A stretch of DNA of 40,222 nt from a virus (IMGVR_UViG_3300049811_000205:1-40222), one strand, 5' to 3'; shown: positions 31,932-39,152, numbered from the stretch's first letter. The notes: generated by a model not told the origin, from the sequence alone. Program-made: numbers and translations.

Positions 31932-33190
31932 CAAGTGTATGAAGTGTCCCAGAGGGATACGCCTGGTTGTGCCACTTCTGATTGGGGTGCTACGAGGTAG
32001 GTTAGAGCATACCTAGCCGCACTCAAAAGGTGGTTGGCGCACTTCGGGTCTTCGATTCCCGTCTGTTCTCCATCCTTAGTGATTTTCCATGCGCAGTTTT
32101 CGTATTCATTGTGAAGGTTAGTGCTTCTGCGTGTGTACGAGATACGCAGTCCTTGAACGTGCTTTATTCCATGACGTACGGAGTCCGCACCCTTTTCACA
32201 CGGGTACACCTCCACACCGTTTGCTCTCATTTCCTCGATGCTCTTAGGTTCGGCGCTGTCTGCAACGTTTATGGTCTTTGGGCGCGGTCGGATAACAGCC
32301 GCAAGGTCAGGATTGAGGAGCCTCGTTTGGTACAGCACCTCGTCGAGAATGTACCCGCCGTTGTAGTAGTGCACGTCTAAGACAGCGGCAGGGTCAGGGT
32401 CAAAGCCGAAGTCTATGCCTCTGCCTATCAAGCGGGCTTCGTGGGGAATGTCATCTACAATCCCCCACCCGCTGTATATCTTTCCTTGTATCACCTCAGG
32501 AACATACCCCTTTATCATGTTCCAGTAGTGGTCTGGTTTCGTATGCCGATACTCCTCATATCTTTGCTTCGTGTTCGGGTCGAGGTTCTTTGCGTTGTCG
32601 TGGTAGTCGGTACGAATGTACAGCACATCATGGTGTGCACACTCGGGAAGGTAAAACCCTTCTGTCTCACAGGGAAGCAAACGAAACCACCGCTTGATAA
32701 TCCAGTGGTTCTTAGGTGGTGGGTTCAGGGTTAAAACAACCGTGATGGTTCCCTTGACGGTACGCAAGGAGTCGTCCAGTTGCATGAAGTCATCCTCGGG
32801 TACTTCGTCAGCCTCCTCCACCCACACATCGTTATAGTTAGCGAGGGATTTCAGTTTAGCCCTACGGTCACCACTACTCTTTCTGAAACCATGAGCATGA
32901 ACACTGTTTGCTCCATAGCTTATGGTCATCTGTGACGTGTTCACCGTGAGCTTATCGAGCACACCTTGTTCCTCGGCGCGGTCGAGTATCTCTTGGAAAC
33001 ATGAGGAGCGTATGTCAGTAAGGACAAAGCGCATAATAGCGCCTCGGTAATACTCTGGTGCCATCAGTTTGGCTAGGATACGTTGAGAGGCTACTGTAGA
33101 GCGTCCAGCACCTCTACCCCCCATGAGCAGGTTATAACGCTTGTCGGTAAAGAACAGCGGCTTATACTTCAGGTTCACCGTCTGCTGCAT
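31931..33190 (-). CDS. Terminase large subunit (TerL)
   Basis: 419 residues of the PBSX-type (Terminase_3) family. Walker A is LMGGRGAGRST (residues 22-32), with Arg30 where Lys is usual, seen in some relatives. VWVEEADEVPED is Walker B. The nuclease half has GRGIDFGFDPDPAA and NVADSAEPKSIEEM with the metal-binding Asp residues. It packages DNA into the prohead through the portal. The start overlaps the TerS gene by 29 nt. Confidence 0.92.
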   Translation of the reverse strand: MQQTVNLKYKPLFFTDKRYNLLMGGRGAGRSTVASQRILAKLMAPEYYRGAIMRFVLTDIRSSCFQEILDRAEEQGVLDKLTVNTSQMTISYGANSVHAHGFRKSSGDRRAKLKSLANYNDVWVEEADEVPEDDFMQLDDSLRTVKGTITVVLTLNPPPKNHWIIKRWFRLLPCETEGFYLPECAHHDVLYIRTDYHDNAKNLDPNTKQRYEEYRHTKPDHYWNMIKGYVPEVIQGKIYSGWGIVDDIPHEARLIGRGIDFGFDPDPAAVLDVHYYNGGYILDEVLYQTRLLNPDLAAVIRPRPKTINVADSAEPKSIEEMRANGVEVYPCEKGADSVRHGIKHVQGLRISYTRRSTNLHNEYENCAWKITKDGEQTGIEDPKCANHLLSAARYALTYLVAPQSEVAQPGVSLWDTSYT

Positions 33191-33551
33191 GGTCGGCGAA
33201 GATTATAGTATTGCCTTGGATTTTCTCACCTTCTGTTGTGAGGTCTATGTTTGCGCCATATTCCTTTCTGCGCTTACGTTCGAGATACCACTTCGCATGG
33301 TTCGGGTCGTCGAGTGATTTTGCTATGGTTTGCCTTGCTTTTAACACCGGTCTCTGCCGTAAGTCGTCTATTCTGTCCTGAAAGCTGGGGTTTCGCTTTA
33401 GATACTCATAGAACGTGTTGCGTGATATTTCCGCATAACTACATGCCTCCTCAACACTTGCGTCTATTGCAAATGCATGCTCTAGTTTCGTGACAACCTC
33501 CGATGTCATTTTCGTCGGGCGTCCCGTGTTGCTTACTTTCTTTTTTGCCAT
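33162..33551 (-). CDS. Small terminase-like HTH protein (TerS candidate), 129 aa
   Basis: ATG at 33551 (MAKKKVSNTGRPTK). An N-terminal HTH is visible: SVEEACSYAEISRNTFYEYL (residues about 35-55), as in phage TerS proteins that bind the pac site. A basic helical region (KWYLERKRRKEYG) and acidic C-terminus follow. Directly before TerL with overlap, so the role is well supported. Confidence 0.78.
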   Translation of the reverse strand: MAKKKVSNTGRPTKMTSEVVTKLEHAFAIDASVEEACSYAEISRNTFYEYLKRNPSFQDRIDDLRQRPVLKARQTIAKSLDDPNHAKWYLERKRRKEYGANIDLTTEGEKIQGNTIIFADHAADGEPEV

Positions 33552-33556
33552 TGTAT

Positions 33557-33919
33557 TTATACAAGTGCTTCCTTCTTCCTTTTCTCTGCCTCCTCGCGTT
33601 GTTGCAATCTCTCGTTGTACATGCACTGCTGCCAGTTGGATTGTACAGTTGATAGAGCTACTGCGCGGTTTCCTTCCACTACGGTAAGGTAGTCATCCTG
33701 TGGAAAAACAGTGGAATACTGTACGGGCGGTATATCCATGTACCCTACAATGTTGCACTCTTGCGCGATAAGTTCCCTATGCTCTGGAAGAAAGTATCGG
33801 TTCACATATACATCCGTTATGGGATAGCGGGCGCTGTTGAAACCAGCCTTTGCCCTTGCTTTGTGGATGAGTGAGCAATACTCGCGCACCTCTGCCATTT
33901 CATCGAGTACAAAGTTCAT
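33557..33919 (-). CDS. Unknown protein upstream of terminase, 120 aa
   Basis: ATG at 33919 (MNFVLDEMAEVREYC) is 6 nt after a perfect TATAAT, predicting a leaderless message. The protein has a helical start, a YPITDVYVNRYFLPEHREL segment and a Glu/Arg/Lys-rich C-terminal helix (RLQQREEAEKRKKEA). No family is recognised. As first gene before the terminases it may be head- or packaging-related. A longer start reading through the promoter is unlikely. Confidence 0.62.
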   Translation of the reverse strand: MNFVLDEMAEVREYCSLIHKARAKAGFNSARYPITDVYVNRYFLPEHRELIAQECNIVGYMDIPPVQYSTVFPQDDYLTVVEGNRAVALSTVQSNWQQCMYNERLQQREEAEKRKKEALV

Positions 33920-33925
33920 GAAGGT

Positions 33926-33931
33926 ATTATA
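33926..33931 (-). promoter_or_regulatory. -10 box of a leaderless promoter
   Basis: TATAAT at 33931-33926, then 6 nt to ATG 33919. The TTG just before gives TTG-TATAAT. A second -10-like element (TGG-TACAAT) lies 28 nt further upstream inside the repeated element at 33936-33967. Confidence 0.55.
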
Positions 33932-33935
33932 CAAC

Positions 33936-33967
33936 GCGGCAAAGCTAATAACACATATATTGTACCA
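33936..33967 (-). promoter_or_regulatory. Repeated regulatory element, copy 1
   Basis: A 32-nt element read on the minus strand as TGG-TACAAT, 6 variable bases, then TGTTATTAGCTTTGCCGC. It matches 35150-35119 with only 4 differences, all in the -10 T/C and the bases just after it. An extended -10 box followed by a fixed 17-nt block suggests a shared promoter with a start-site or operator element. Confidence 0.6.
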
Positions 33968-34005
33968 CAAAACAGAAGGGGCACCAACAAAGATGCCCCT
34001 ATAGT

Positions 34006-34266
34006 TCAATAACTGGCACACGCCGCACAGTACCATTTACCATTTCGCTCTACCGCGAACGCTTGAGGGAGATAGGCCCCACACCCTTTTGTCGCGCAGT
34101 AGCAGTGACCGACCGGCGCACTTCGCTCTGCTTGCACGTCAATATCGCCATCGCCACGAGTTCGTAGCTGCCTTCGTCTTTGAGTGTGCGTAATAGCTTC
34201 CGCAAGTCCTTTTGCCAACGGAGCCATCGTTTGCGCTTCCTCACTTGATGCCTCGCATGAGGTCAT
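34006..34266 (-). CDS. Zinc-ribbon protein, 86 aa
   Basis: ATG at 34266 overlaps the end of the upstream gene. The C-terminal third has HCYCATKGCGAYLP and GKWYCAACASY, giving Cys pairs for one zinc. The N-terminal half is polar and helical. It may bind nucleic acid or protein. A later ATG (34227) is an alternative start. The overlapping frame 34050-34244 has a better-looking ATGA start but no structured C-terminus, so I prefer this one. Confidence 0.6.
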   Translation of the reverse strand: MTSCEASSEEAQTMAPLAKGLAEAITHTQRRRQLRTRGDGDIDVQAERSAPVGHCYCATKGCGAYLPQAFAVERNGKWYCAACASY

Positions 34267-34552
34267 CGTGCTGGGGGTAGGTGTTATACCCGGTGTCGTC
34301 GAGCCACCGTTCGACTCGCTCGGGGGCTTTGATAGCAAGCTCCTTGCACTTCTTTGCGTGTGCTTCGAGAAGGCACTCAAAAGTGTGCCCAATGAACCAC
34401 TCGCCTAAAATGCTATGGTGTGTTAGTGGCTCATTTTGGATGGGCAAACCACATCCCGAGCATACGGGTAGCTCAACGCCTGTAAGCGGCGCATCCATTC
34501 CGTGCATCGCTACTCTCCTTGGTTTGTGAAAGAACAAGCAGTTTAACGACAT
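34241..34552 (-). CDS. Zinc-binding protein of unknown function, 103 aa
   Basis: Contains PVCSGCGLPIQNEP, a CxxC motif, and HTFECLLEAHAKKCKELA with further Cys/His residues, which can complete a zinc site. No catalytic motif is visible. It belongs to the minus-strand run between HNH genes and terminase. A zinc-ribbon regulator or nuclease fragment is possible. Confidence 0.58.
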   Translation of the reverse strand: MSLNCLFFHKPRRVAMHGMDAPLTGVELPVCSGCGLPIQNEPLTHHSILGEWFIGHTFECLLEAHAKKCKELAIKAPERVERWLDDTGYNTYPQHDDLMRGIK

Positions 34553-34585
34553 GCTTGGGTCGTCTTATTTAATAATTTGTATTAG

Positions 34586-35068
34586 CTAATGGAAACCAAC
34601 ACATTTTTCTTTGTGGTCTTTGTACGCCTTGCACGCTTCATCTACGGTATCAAAAAAACCAAGATGTTTTTGTTTACCACCAAGAGCACAGTAGGCGCGA
34701 TACCTACCTCCGTAAATCCTGGAATTCGGACACACGCCCAAAAACTTTGTAGTGCTATTGCGGTTAATGTGTGTACGGTTTGAGATATTCTGGGCATTCG
34801 TAACGTGACGAAGATTACTTTTGCGATTGTCTAAACCATTACCGTTAATATGGTCGATTACATAGCCGATACGTTTACCAAGAATTTCCTCATGCAACGA
34901 CACATTGCCGCGGCTGGGAAAACTGTTTTTGCGGTTTCGTACCACATAATACACGTGGCCACCCTTTTTATGGGACACGCGCCACTTTAGTCCACTTTGC
35001 ATAACACGGTCGTAATCCTCATCGTCCACCAGTGCGAACTTTCCCTGTGTTAGTTGTATTTTCTTCAT
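34586..35068 (-). CDS. HNH endonuclease with AP2-like C-terminus
   Basis: ATG at 35068 (MKKIQLTQGKFALVDDEDYD) gives 160 residues. The N-terminal half has KFALVDDEDYDRVMQSG and VSLHEEILGKRIGYVIDHING, then NGLDNRKSNLRHVTNAQN, a complete HNH site (DHINGNGLDNRKSNLRHVT). The C-terminal YRAYCALGGKQKHLGFFDT with DEACKAYKDHKEK is an AP2-type DNA-binding domain. This is a common mobile HNH type in phages. It is a free-standing homing gene, with a promoter element (35119-35150) 50 nt upstream. Confidence 0.92.
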   Translation of the reverse strand: MKKIQLTQGKFALVDDEDYDRVMQSGLKWRVSHKKGGHVYYVVRNRKNSFPSRGNVSLHEEILGKRIGYVIDHINGNGLDNRKSNLRHVTNAQNISNRTHINRNSTTKFLGVCPNSRIYGGRYRAYCALGGKQKHLGFFDTVDEACKAYKDHKEKCVGFH

Positions 35069-35118
35069 GTCTTTAACCACAAATGGGCACCCGCTTTGCC
35101 AGTAGGTACCCACGTGTA

Positions 35119-35150
35119 GCGGCAAAGCTAATAACAACTTTATTATACCA
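35119..35150 (-). promoter_or_regulatory. Repeated regulatory element, copy 2
   Basis: TGG-TATAAT (35150-35142) then AAAGT and TGTTATTAGCTTTGCCGC, matching 33967-33936 with 4 differences. It starts the HNH-AP2 transcript, whose leader is about 70 nt. Confidence 0.6.
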
Positions 35151-35230
35151 TGTTATCGCATAGCGGGTACTCCACGCCGAGCATGTTGTCCATGTGTCAC
35201 CTCATTGGAAAGAACAATGCGGTTCCATAC

Positions 35231-35772
35231 CGCCAACGGTTCATGGGGCTTAAATTTACAATCCCCAAAGGAATTGGACAGGCATCCTCACGGCTTGACA
35301 GTAGTATAGTGGGGGCAATACCCGTAAAGTCCATATGACATGTTACAGTTGTGGCACAAAACCCTATATCCTACTGGATATTCGTTTTTGATTAGCCACT
35401 TCCACAATCCATACGAACCTTTGCGACCAGGAGTTTTCCGCTCCTTATGTCCACCCCCGTTTATGTGGTCAAGTGCCAAGAATTCGATACGACCTTCACT
35501 GCAACAGGAACAGCGGACACATCCATTTGAATAGTGCTCGAGACAAAGTATTCTATCTCGTTTCCTGTATCCCTTTTTTAGTTTTTGGTTGCGAGCTAAT
35601 TTACCTTTGTAGCGACACTCGTCACTGCAAAACTTTTGACCATACCTACCAGCCCTACGTGGCACAAACTCAATTAACTTGCATTGTTCGCAAAGCATTA
35701 CCACTAGTATACTACTGTCAAGGTGCATCCACCAGGGTGGGCGCACTAGCCCTACCCCACGAACCGTTGGCG
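35231..35772. repeat. Nested inverted repeats around an HNH gene
   Basis: Outer arms are CGCCAACGGTTCATGGGG (35231-35248) and its reverse complement at 35755-35772, with one mismatch. Inner arms are CTTGACAGTAGTATA (35294-35308) and its exact reverse complement (35708-35722). The spacing between outer and inner arms differs (63 versus 50 nt). The inner left arm is coding for the gene's C-terminus. The arms could be mobile-element ends or duplicated promoters, and the inner match could be partly chance. Confidence 0.5.
35288..35698 (-). CDS. Zinc-finger HNH endonuclease-like protein, 136 aa
   Basis: ATG at 35698 (MLCEQCKLIEFV) is 7 nt after a TATACT, again predicting no leader. The N-terminal zinc ribbon has CEQC and CSDECRYK. 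The C-terminal half has CVRCSCCSEGRIEFLALDHING, then HKERK and YRVLCHNCNMSYG, the D-H-I-N/H-N-H pattern. It is a HNH nuclease of the type found as a mobile gene in phage genomes. Inverted repeats flank it. The longer start at 35788 is disfavoured. Confidence 0.8.
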   Translation of the reverse strand: MLCEQCKLIEFVPRRAGRYGQKFCSDECRYKGKLARNQKLKKGYRKRDRILCLEHYSNGCVRCSCCSEGRIEFLALDHINGGGHKERKTPGRKGSYGLWKWLIKNEYPVGYRVLCHNCNMSYGLYGYCPHYTTVKP

Positions 35773-36108
35773 AGAAAGAACAATCCAAAGCATTGCGCTC
35801 TGGTACCAGACCAGCTCAAGTCCTCTCGCTGCGCGAAAGCCGAGGCAATGCCCATACGTGCAGTCACCTGCACACAAACTTGCTGCTGGTACTGGTATCA
35901 AAGAACACAAGGGGAGAGGCATACTTGTTCGTGGGACGTGTTGGAGACACGGTGCCCCACAAAGCCGATTAGGAGGTCACGGCAAGTATAAACCACCGCC
36001 AGTAGGACACCTCTACCTGTGGGCCTATGTGTCTGGCGATGCCCCAAACCGACCACGGGCGGTGCCGTCGTAACAATCTCCCTCCCCCCTTCTACTCTTT
36101 CAAGGTAC
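35723..36108. other. Gene-poor region of about 390 bp
   Basis: No frame on either strand has protein-like composition or a plausible start signal, and I see no tRNA. It contains the right outer arm of the inverted repeat (35755-35772). A small RNA or structural DNA element may lie here, but nothing supports a specific call. Confidence 0.5.
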
Positions 36109-36155
36109 CCCACCATTGTACTGCCAACGAGGTATCGCGGGCAGTAGGGGGTGGG
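36109..36155 (-). promoter_or_regulatory. Bipartite hairpin at the 3' end of the early operon
   Basis: On the minus strand CCCACC pairs with GGTGGG and inside it TACTGCC pairs with GGCAGTA, with a 14-nt loop. It begins right after the stop of the operon's last gene (36156). There is no T-tract, so it is probably an RNA stability, processing or attenuation element. Confidence 0.5.
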
Positions 36156-36569
36156 TTACAGTGCCTTTAATCGTTCCAGCACATCGTCGCTCGTGTGGCC
36201 GTCGTACTCTGGTGCTGTCTCAAATATTTCTGCGAACCAAGTTTCATCCCATCGCTCTAGTGGAATATGGTACGTTATCTGCTTGCCCGTCTTCTTACCT
36301 AGACCAAGAACGAACCATCCGTCGAGGCAAGTTCCATCACTATGTAGCTTTGAGCGCCAAGTCTGTTTATTAAGACGAGGGCTGTCTATAACGCGACACA
36401 GCGCGATAAAAAGAGTAATGCGGTGGTCGTACAGCTCGTCCCATGTGTGGTAGCCATCACAGTCACACGGAAGGACTGCCGCATGGTCTGGGTTGATGTG
36501 CGGATTGCGCATGTCCCCATGGTACTTTGGCTTGTGCGACGCACACTTGGTTGCATGTTGTTTCTCCAT
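36156..36569 (-). CDS. Conserved-looking phage protein, 137 aa
   Basis: The C-terminal half has WRSKLHSDGTCLDGWFVLGL, QITYHIPLERWDET and FAEIFETAPEYDGHTSDDV with a terminal VLERLKAL. This WDET/YDGHTxxDVLxRL pattern occurs in many phage early proteins of about 110-140 residues; the function is unknown. It is the last gene of the minus-strand early operon. Confidence 0.75.
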   Translation of the reverse strand: MEKQHATKCASHKPKYHGDMRNPHINPDHAAVLPCDCDGYHTWDELYDHRITLFIALCRVIDSPRLNKQTWRSKLHSDGTCLDGWFVLGLGKKTGKQITYHIPLERWDETWFAEIFETAPEYDGHTSDDVLERLKAL

Positions 36570-36579
36570 ACTCCTCTAG

Positions 36580-36813
36580 TTACTTGGTAATCTCCCCCAC
36601 TTGCTGTTTGAGGGTGGTGAGGTGGGAGAGGATGGCTTGGAAGCTGAGCTTGTGAGTGATGCCGTTGTTCCAAGCCCACCATTCCACATCCTCTATCGCC
36701 TCCAAGTACCCCGCTCGGAAGTTCTCCCGCGCACAACACGACTGGTCGCCTATGGTGTGGCCGTAGCGTTGGAGGTGTAGTTCTACGTTTTCGCCTGGGA
36801 GTGGTGTGGTCAT
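36580..36813 (-). CDS. Unknown early protein, 77 aa
   Basis: Starts MTTPLPGENVELHL. Middle DQSCCARENFRAGYLEAIED, then WWAWNNGITHKLSFQAILSH and a helical end. The start context is ACACACCATGACCAC, shared with at least six genes in this operon. No family is recognised. Confidence 0.6.
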   Translation of the reverse strand: MTTPLPGENVELHLQRYGHTIGDQSCCARENFRAGYLEAIEDVEWWAWNNGITHKLSFQAILSHLTTLKQQVGEITK

Positions 36814-36821
36814 GGTGTGTG

Positions 36822-37115
36822 TTAGTCCTCCGTTGGTAACAGGGCTTCAACATTCCCTATCGCAAACTCAAGTGCGTCTCGGAAGCCATCCTCGTACTTA
36901 CCTTTTCCACCTATGCCCAGTCCCGTAAGGACTACCAGCACTTCATTTATCGTCTCCTTCCGTTCCGTCTCCACCGCTACTGTGTGCTGTTGTTTGACAA
37001 GGATTCTCACGTCCTGCCACACCTTCGCCAAGCCCTCAGGGTCGTTTTGTGCCCCATATCCGTAGGCCGCTTGTATAAGTCGTCGGAACTCCTTGAGTGT
37101 CTTTTGTGTGGTCAT
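36822..37115 (-). CDS. Unknown early protein, 97 aa
   Basis: ATG at 37115 (MTTQKTLKEFRRLIQ), start context CCCCATGACCAC. Mostly helical, with a central KQQHTVAVETERKETINEVL and a Gly-rich GIGGKGKYEDGF turn. The EDGFRDALEFA motif resembles YxDGFxxAxEFA elements in the two following genes. No family is recognised. Confidence 0.6.
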   Translation of the reverse strand: MTTQKTLKEFRRLIQAAYGYGAQNDPEGLAKVWQDVRILVKQQHTVAVETERKETINEVLVVLTGLGIGGKGKYEDGFRDALEFAIGNVEALLPTED

Positions 37116-37125
37116 GGGGTGGGGG

Positions 37126-37320
37126 TTAGTAGTGATTGGTAACATTCGCCTCAACATTCACAACGTCTGGCACGAAAACACTGGTCATGCCGACTCCACC
37201 GTCTATCGCCATCACCCATCCAGTAGGCACGCGCCACACATCCCAAACGTCCATTTTAATGCGGTCGCCTACTTTCATTTCGTGTAGTTGCTTCGCGGTT
37301 GTGTCTTGTGTAGTCGCCAT
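37126..37320 (-). CDS. Small beta-rich early protein, 64 aa
   Basis: MATTQDTTAKQLHEMKVGDR, then IKMDVWDVWRVPTGWVMAID and SVFVPDVVNVEANV. The pattern suggests an SH3-like or OB-like small domain. It overlaps no neighbour. The function is unknown. Confidence 0.6.
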   Translation of the reverse strand: MATTQDTTAKQLHEMKVGDRIKMDVWDVWRVPTGWVMAIDGGVGMTSVFVPDVVNVEANVTNHY

Positions 37321-37338
37321 TCTTGGCGTGGTGATGTG

Positions 37339-37722
37339 TTATCGCTCATGGTCTTGTTGGGTGAGGGAGTTTACTACATACTCCATTGCTTCCGCATATC
37401 CGTTATCGTATCCTTCGGCCTCAGCGTTGTGCTCTTTCAGGTCTTGCATGGTTAGTTCAGGTTGCGTCTTGCGTACTTGTTTTAAGGCGTACTCAGTTTC
37501 AGCAATCTTGAGTTTCCGTCGCACACCTAGTTTTTTCACCTTCTCCACCACCCGCTTCCGTTCTTCGGTGAGGAGGCGTTCGAGCGCATACTTTGCAAGC
37601 TCTATAGCAGGTGTGTCTACTGGGTAGCCGTGGCCCTTCTGGTACTCGTCCGCTTGCTTGCAGATAGGTTCGAGGTCATGAAGTGCACGCTCGATTGCTT
37701 CGTTGTGTGGGTCTTTACTCAT
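37339..37722 (-). CDS. Unknown early protein, paralogue of its upstream neighbour, 127 aa
   Basis: ATG at 37722 (MSKDPHNEAIERALHD). PHNEAIER, LLTEERKRVVEKVKK, YDNGYAEAMEYVVNSL and the ending LTQQDHE all match elements in 37715-38113 (PHNEAIERE, LLAEERERVVEVI, YKGGFDAAWYL, LTKQDHE), so the two arose by duplication. Helical, with no catalytic motif. The genes overlap by 8 nt. Confidence 0.68.
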   Translation of the reverse strand: MSKDPHNEAIERALHDLEPICKQADEYQKGHGYPVDTPAIELAKYALERLLTEERKRVVEKVKKLGVRRKLKIAETEYALKQVRKTQPELTMQDLKEHNAEAEGYDNGYAEAMEYVVNSLTQQDHER

Positions 37723-38113
37723 GGTCTTGTTTGGTGAGGTAGGTGAGGAGGTCGTACAACTGTCTGCGTCCAAGATACCAAGCCGCATCAAACCCTCCTT
37801 TGTATGTGTTTGGATATTTGTACTTCTCAAGAGACGTGTCGAATGGTAATTTTTCTTTTATTACCTCCACCACCCGCTCCCGTTCTTCGGCGAGGAGGCG
37901 GGTGTAGGATGCGCGGAGCCATTCTTCTAATTCGTCGCAGTCTTTCCACGAGCGCATGGCTATGCGTGGTGCACTGTCTCCAAACTTCTGTCGAAACTCC
38001 TCCATCTCACGCTCGATTGCTTCGTTGTGTGGGGCACACCTGCCACACACACCAGCGGTACAGTGCTTCATGGTGTTGCATTTGGTACAGAGCTGTAGTT
38101 CTTCTGTGGTCAT
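37715..38113 (-). CDS. Early protein with zinc-finger N-terminus, 132 aa
   Basis: MTTEELQLCTKCNTMKHCTA, then GVCGRCAPHNEAIER: a four-Cys zinc site precedes the helical region it shares with the next gene (PHNEAIER to LTKQDHE). The neighbour lacks the zinc part, so either this one gained it or the other lost it. Start context ACACTATGACCAC. Confidence 0.7.
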   Translation of the reverse strand: MTTEELQLCTKCNTMKHCTAGVCGRCAPHNEAIEREMEEFRQKFGDSAPRIAMRSWKDCDELEEWLRASYTRLLAEERERVVEVIKEKLPFDTSLEKYKYPNTYKGGFDAAWYLGRRQLYDLLTYLTKQDHE

Positions 38114-38123
38114 AGTGTGGTGG

Positions 38124-38561
38124 CTACTTGATAATCTCCAACAAAAAGTCCAGCACTGCCTCGTCTTGCTCAGCTACAGAGCGGGTGAGGTCGAATTTGA
38201 CAGCAACATCCTCTGTTTCAGGAAAGCTGTATTTCATGAGATAACCATCCATTGACAGCATATAATAATTCTTCTTACCGCTTTTACTTATCGCCCGCAA
38301 CAACATCTGCAAGGTGAGTGGTTGGCCTATGACTTTAATGCGGCTAATAAGCTCAGTACCAGACCACATGTCGTTTTTGCCAAATGGTGCCCACGTCCAA
38401 TGAACAACATCACCATCTACACCGAGAACAGTTGCATCTGTTCCACCTCCATCAGTTAGTGCCACCTTGATATGTGTACCAAACTCCAACGGCACACCGT
38501 CAGGGTAGAGTATGGCGTTCACTCGGCGGCGTAGTGTTTCGTATTTTTTTGTGGTGGTCAT
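38124..38561 (-). CDS. Unknown early protein, 145 aa
   Basis: ATG at 38561 (MTTTKKYETLRRRVN) is preferred because ATGACCAC is the start context of at least seven genes here; ATG 38570 would add three residues. The N-terminal half is DGVPLEFGTHIKVALTDG, then VDGDVVHWTWAPFGKN, and the C-terminus is helical (QDEAVLDFLLEI). No family is recognised. Confidence 0.62.
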   Translation of the reverse strand: MTTTKKYETLRRRVNAILYPDGVPLEFGTHIKVALTDGGGTDATVLGVDGDVVHWTWAPFGKNDMWSGTELISRIKVIGQPLTLQMLLRAISKSGKKNYYMLSMDGYLMKYSFPETEDVAVKFDLTRSVAEQDEAVLDFLLEIIK

Positions 38562-38582
38562 AGAAGGCATATGCTTGTGGTA

Positions 38583-38615
38583 CTAGCGACTGATAATTAA
38601 TAATGCGGTGGTCAT
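38583..38615 (-). CDS. Ten-residue open frame overlapping a tiny gene (possible leader peptide)
   Basis: ATG at 38615 shares ATGA with the stop of the 53-residue gene and has the common ATGACCAC start. It encodes MTTALLIISR and stops. It might be a leader, a broken gene with a surviving initiation site, or nothing. Support is only the conserved start context. Confidence 0.25.
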   Translation of the reverse strand: MTTALLIISR

Positions 38616-38773
38616 GGTGTGGGTTGATGTTGCTTGCAGTACCCGTCCTTCCAGGCATTGCGTTTACACTGTGCGCCGCTGTAAAAGCTGGAATAGGCGC
38701 CCTGCGCTTGTGTGTACGCCTTGCACTGCTCTTTCTTTTTATTCTTGTCGTTTTTATTCTTGTCGGTAGTCAT
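38612..38773 (-). CDS. Tiny zinc-binding protein, 53 aa
   Basis: ATG at 38773 gives a basic N-terminus (TTDKNKNDKNKKKEQ) followed by QCKAYTQAQ, QCKRNAW and GYCKQHQP. The four-ligand C...C...C...H pattern, with the CKRxA and GYCxxH spacing, matches a small zinc-binding phage domain. The start overlaps the stop of the upstream membrane-peptide gene (ATGA). Confidence 0.6.
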   Translation of the reverse strand: MTTDKNKNDKNKKKEQCKAYTQAQGAYSSFYSGAQCKRNAWKDGYCKQHQPTP

Positions 38774-38877
38774 AGGCAGCATTGTGCGCTAGTGGATAAG
38801 GTCAGGAGCAGAGTGGTCAGGGTGTTCGCTGTGGTGAGCAGGACGGATGCGGTGACTGTAACGGCGAGGGTGGTCAT
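38770..38877 (-). CDS. Tiny membrane peptide, 35 aa
   Basis: MTTLAVTVTASVLLTTANTL and a further Leu/Thr-rich stretch make one membrane helix; it ends in SAQCCL. ATGA overlaps link it to both neighbours (38874-38877 and 38770-38773). Translation coupling and composition are the only evidence. Function unknown. Confidence 0.5.
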   Translation of the reverse strand: MTTLAVTVTASVLLTTANTLTTLLLTLSTSAQCCL

Positions 38878-39026
38878 ACAAACGCTGAGATTATGCACGC
38901 TACTGCGGCATAGAATGGCATCAGATTCATCAAACTCCCTCTTATCTTGAATGTTCCTATGCAGTAGGCTGTTCCGACTGATAATAGTGCGAGTGCTAGT
39001 GTGGTCATGGTGGTGATGAGGGTCAT
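38874..39026 (-). CDS. Small membrane protein with two helices, 50 aa
   Basis: Two hydrophobic segments, MTTLALALLSVGTAYCIG and FYAAVACIISAFV, are separated by a basic turn (KIRGSLMN). ATG 39026 follows the previous stop by 3 nt; an in-frame ATG 39008 in the ATGACCAC context would give 44 residues. It could be a holin-like or membrane-remodelling protein, or a superinfection factor. Confidence 0.55.
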   Translation of the reverse strand: MTLITTMTTLALALLSVGTAYCIGTFKIRGSLMNLMPFYAAVACIISAFV

Positions 39027-39029
39027 GGT

Positions 39030-39146
39030 TTATGGTTGAAAAGCCTTCCATCCAGCAAACATCCAAAACGGAAGGACAAATGCGGAGTGCGGCCACGGAA
39101 GCCAGACGGCGAGCAACATGCAACCAAGCCAGATGAATTGCCACAT
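39030..39146 (-). CDS. Tiny Trp-rich membrane peptide, 38 aa
   Basis: A single hydrophobic protein with many Trp and Phe (MWQFIWLGCMLLAVWLPW, FVLPFWMFAGW). It starts 6 nt after the transglycosylase stop and ends 3 nt before the next ATG. It probably inserts in the inner membrane. Function unknown. Confidence 0.55.
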   Translation of the reverse strand: MWQFIWLGCMLLAVWLPWPHSAFVLPFWMFAGWKAFQP

Positions 39147-39152
39147 GTCGCT

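Noticed and set aside
34050-34244. A short minus frame with an ATGA start in the zinc-ribbon area
   Set aside because: The overlapping frame 34006-34266 has paired Cys motifs, so it is the better call. This frame is not excluded.
35473-35991. Plus-strand frame across an HNH gene and the gene-poor stretch
   Set aside because: It runs antisense to clear HNH motifs and has no initiation signal.
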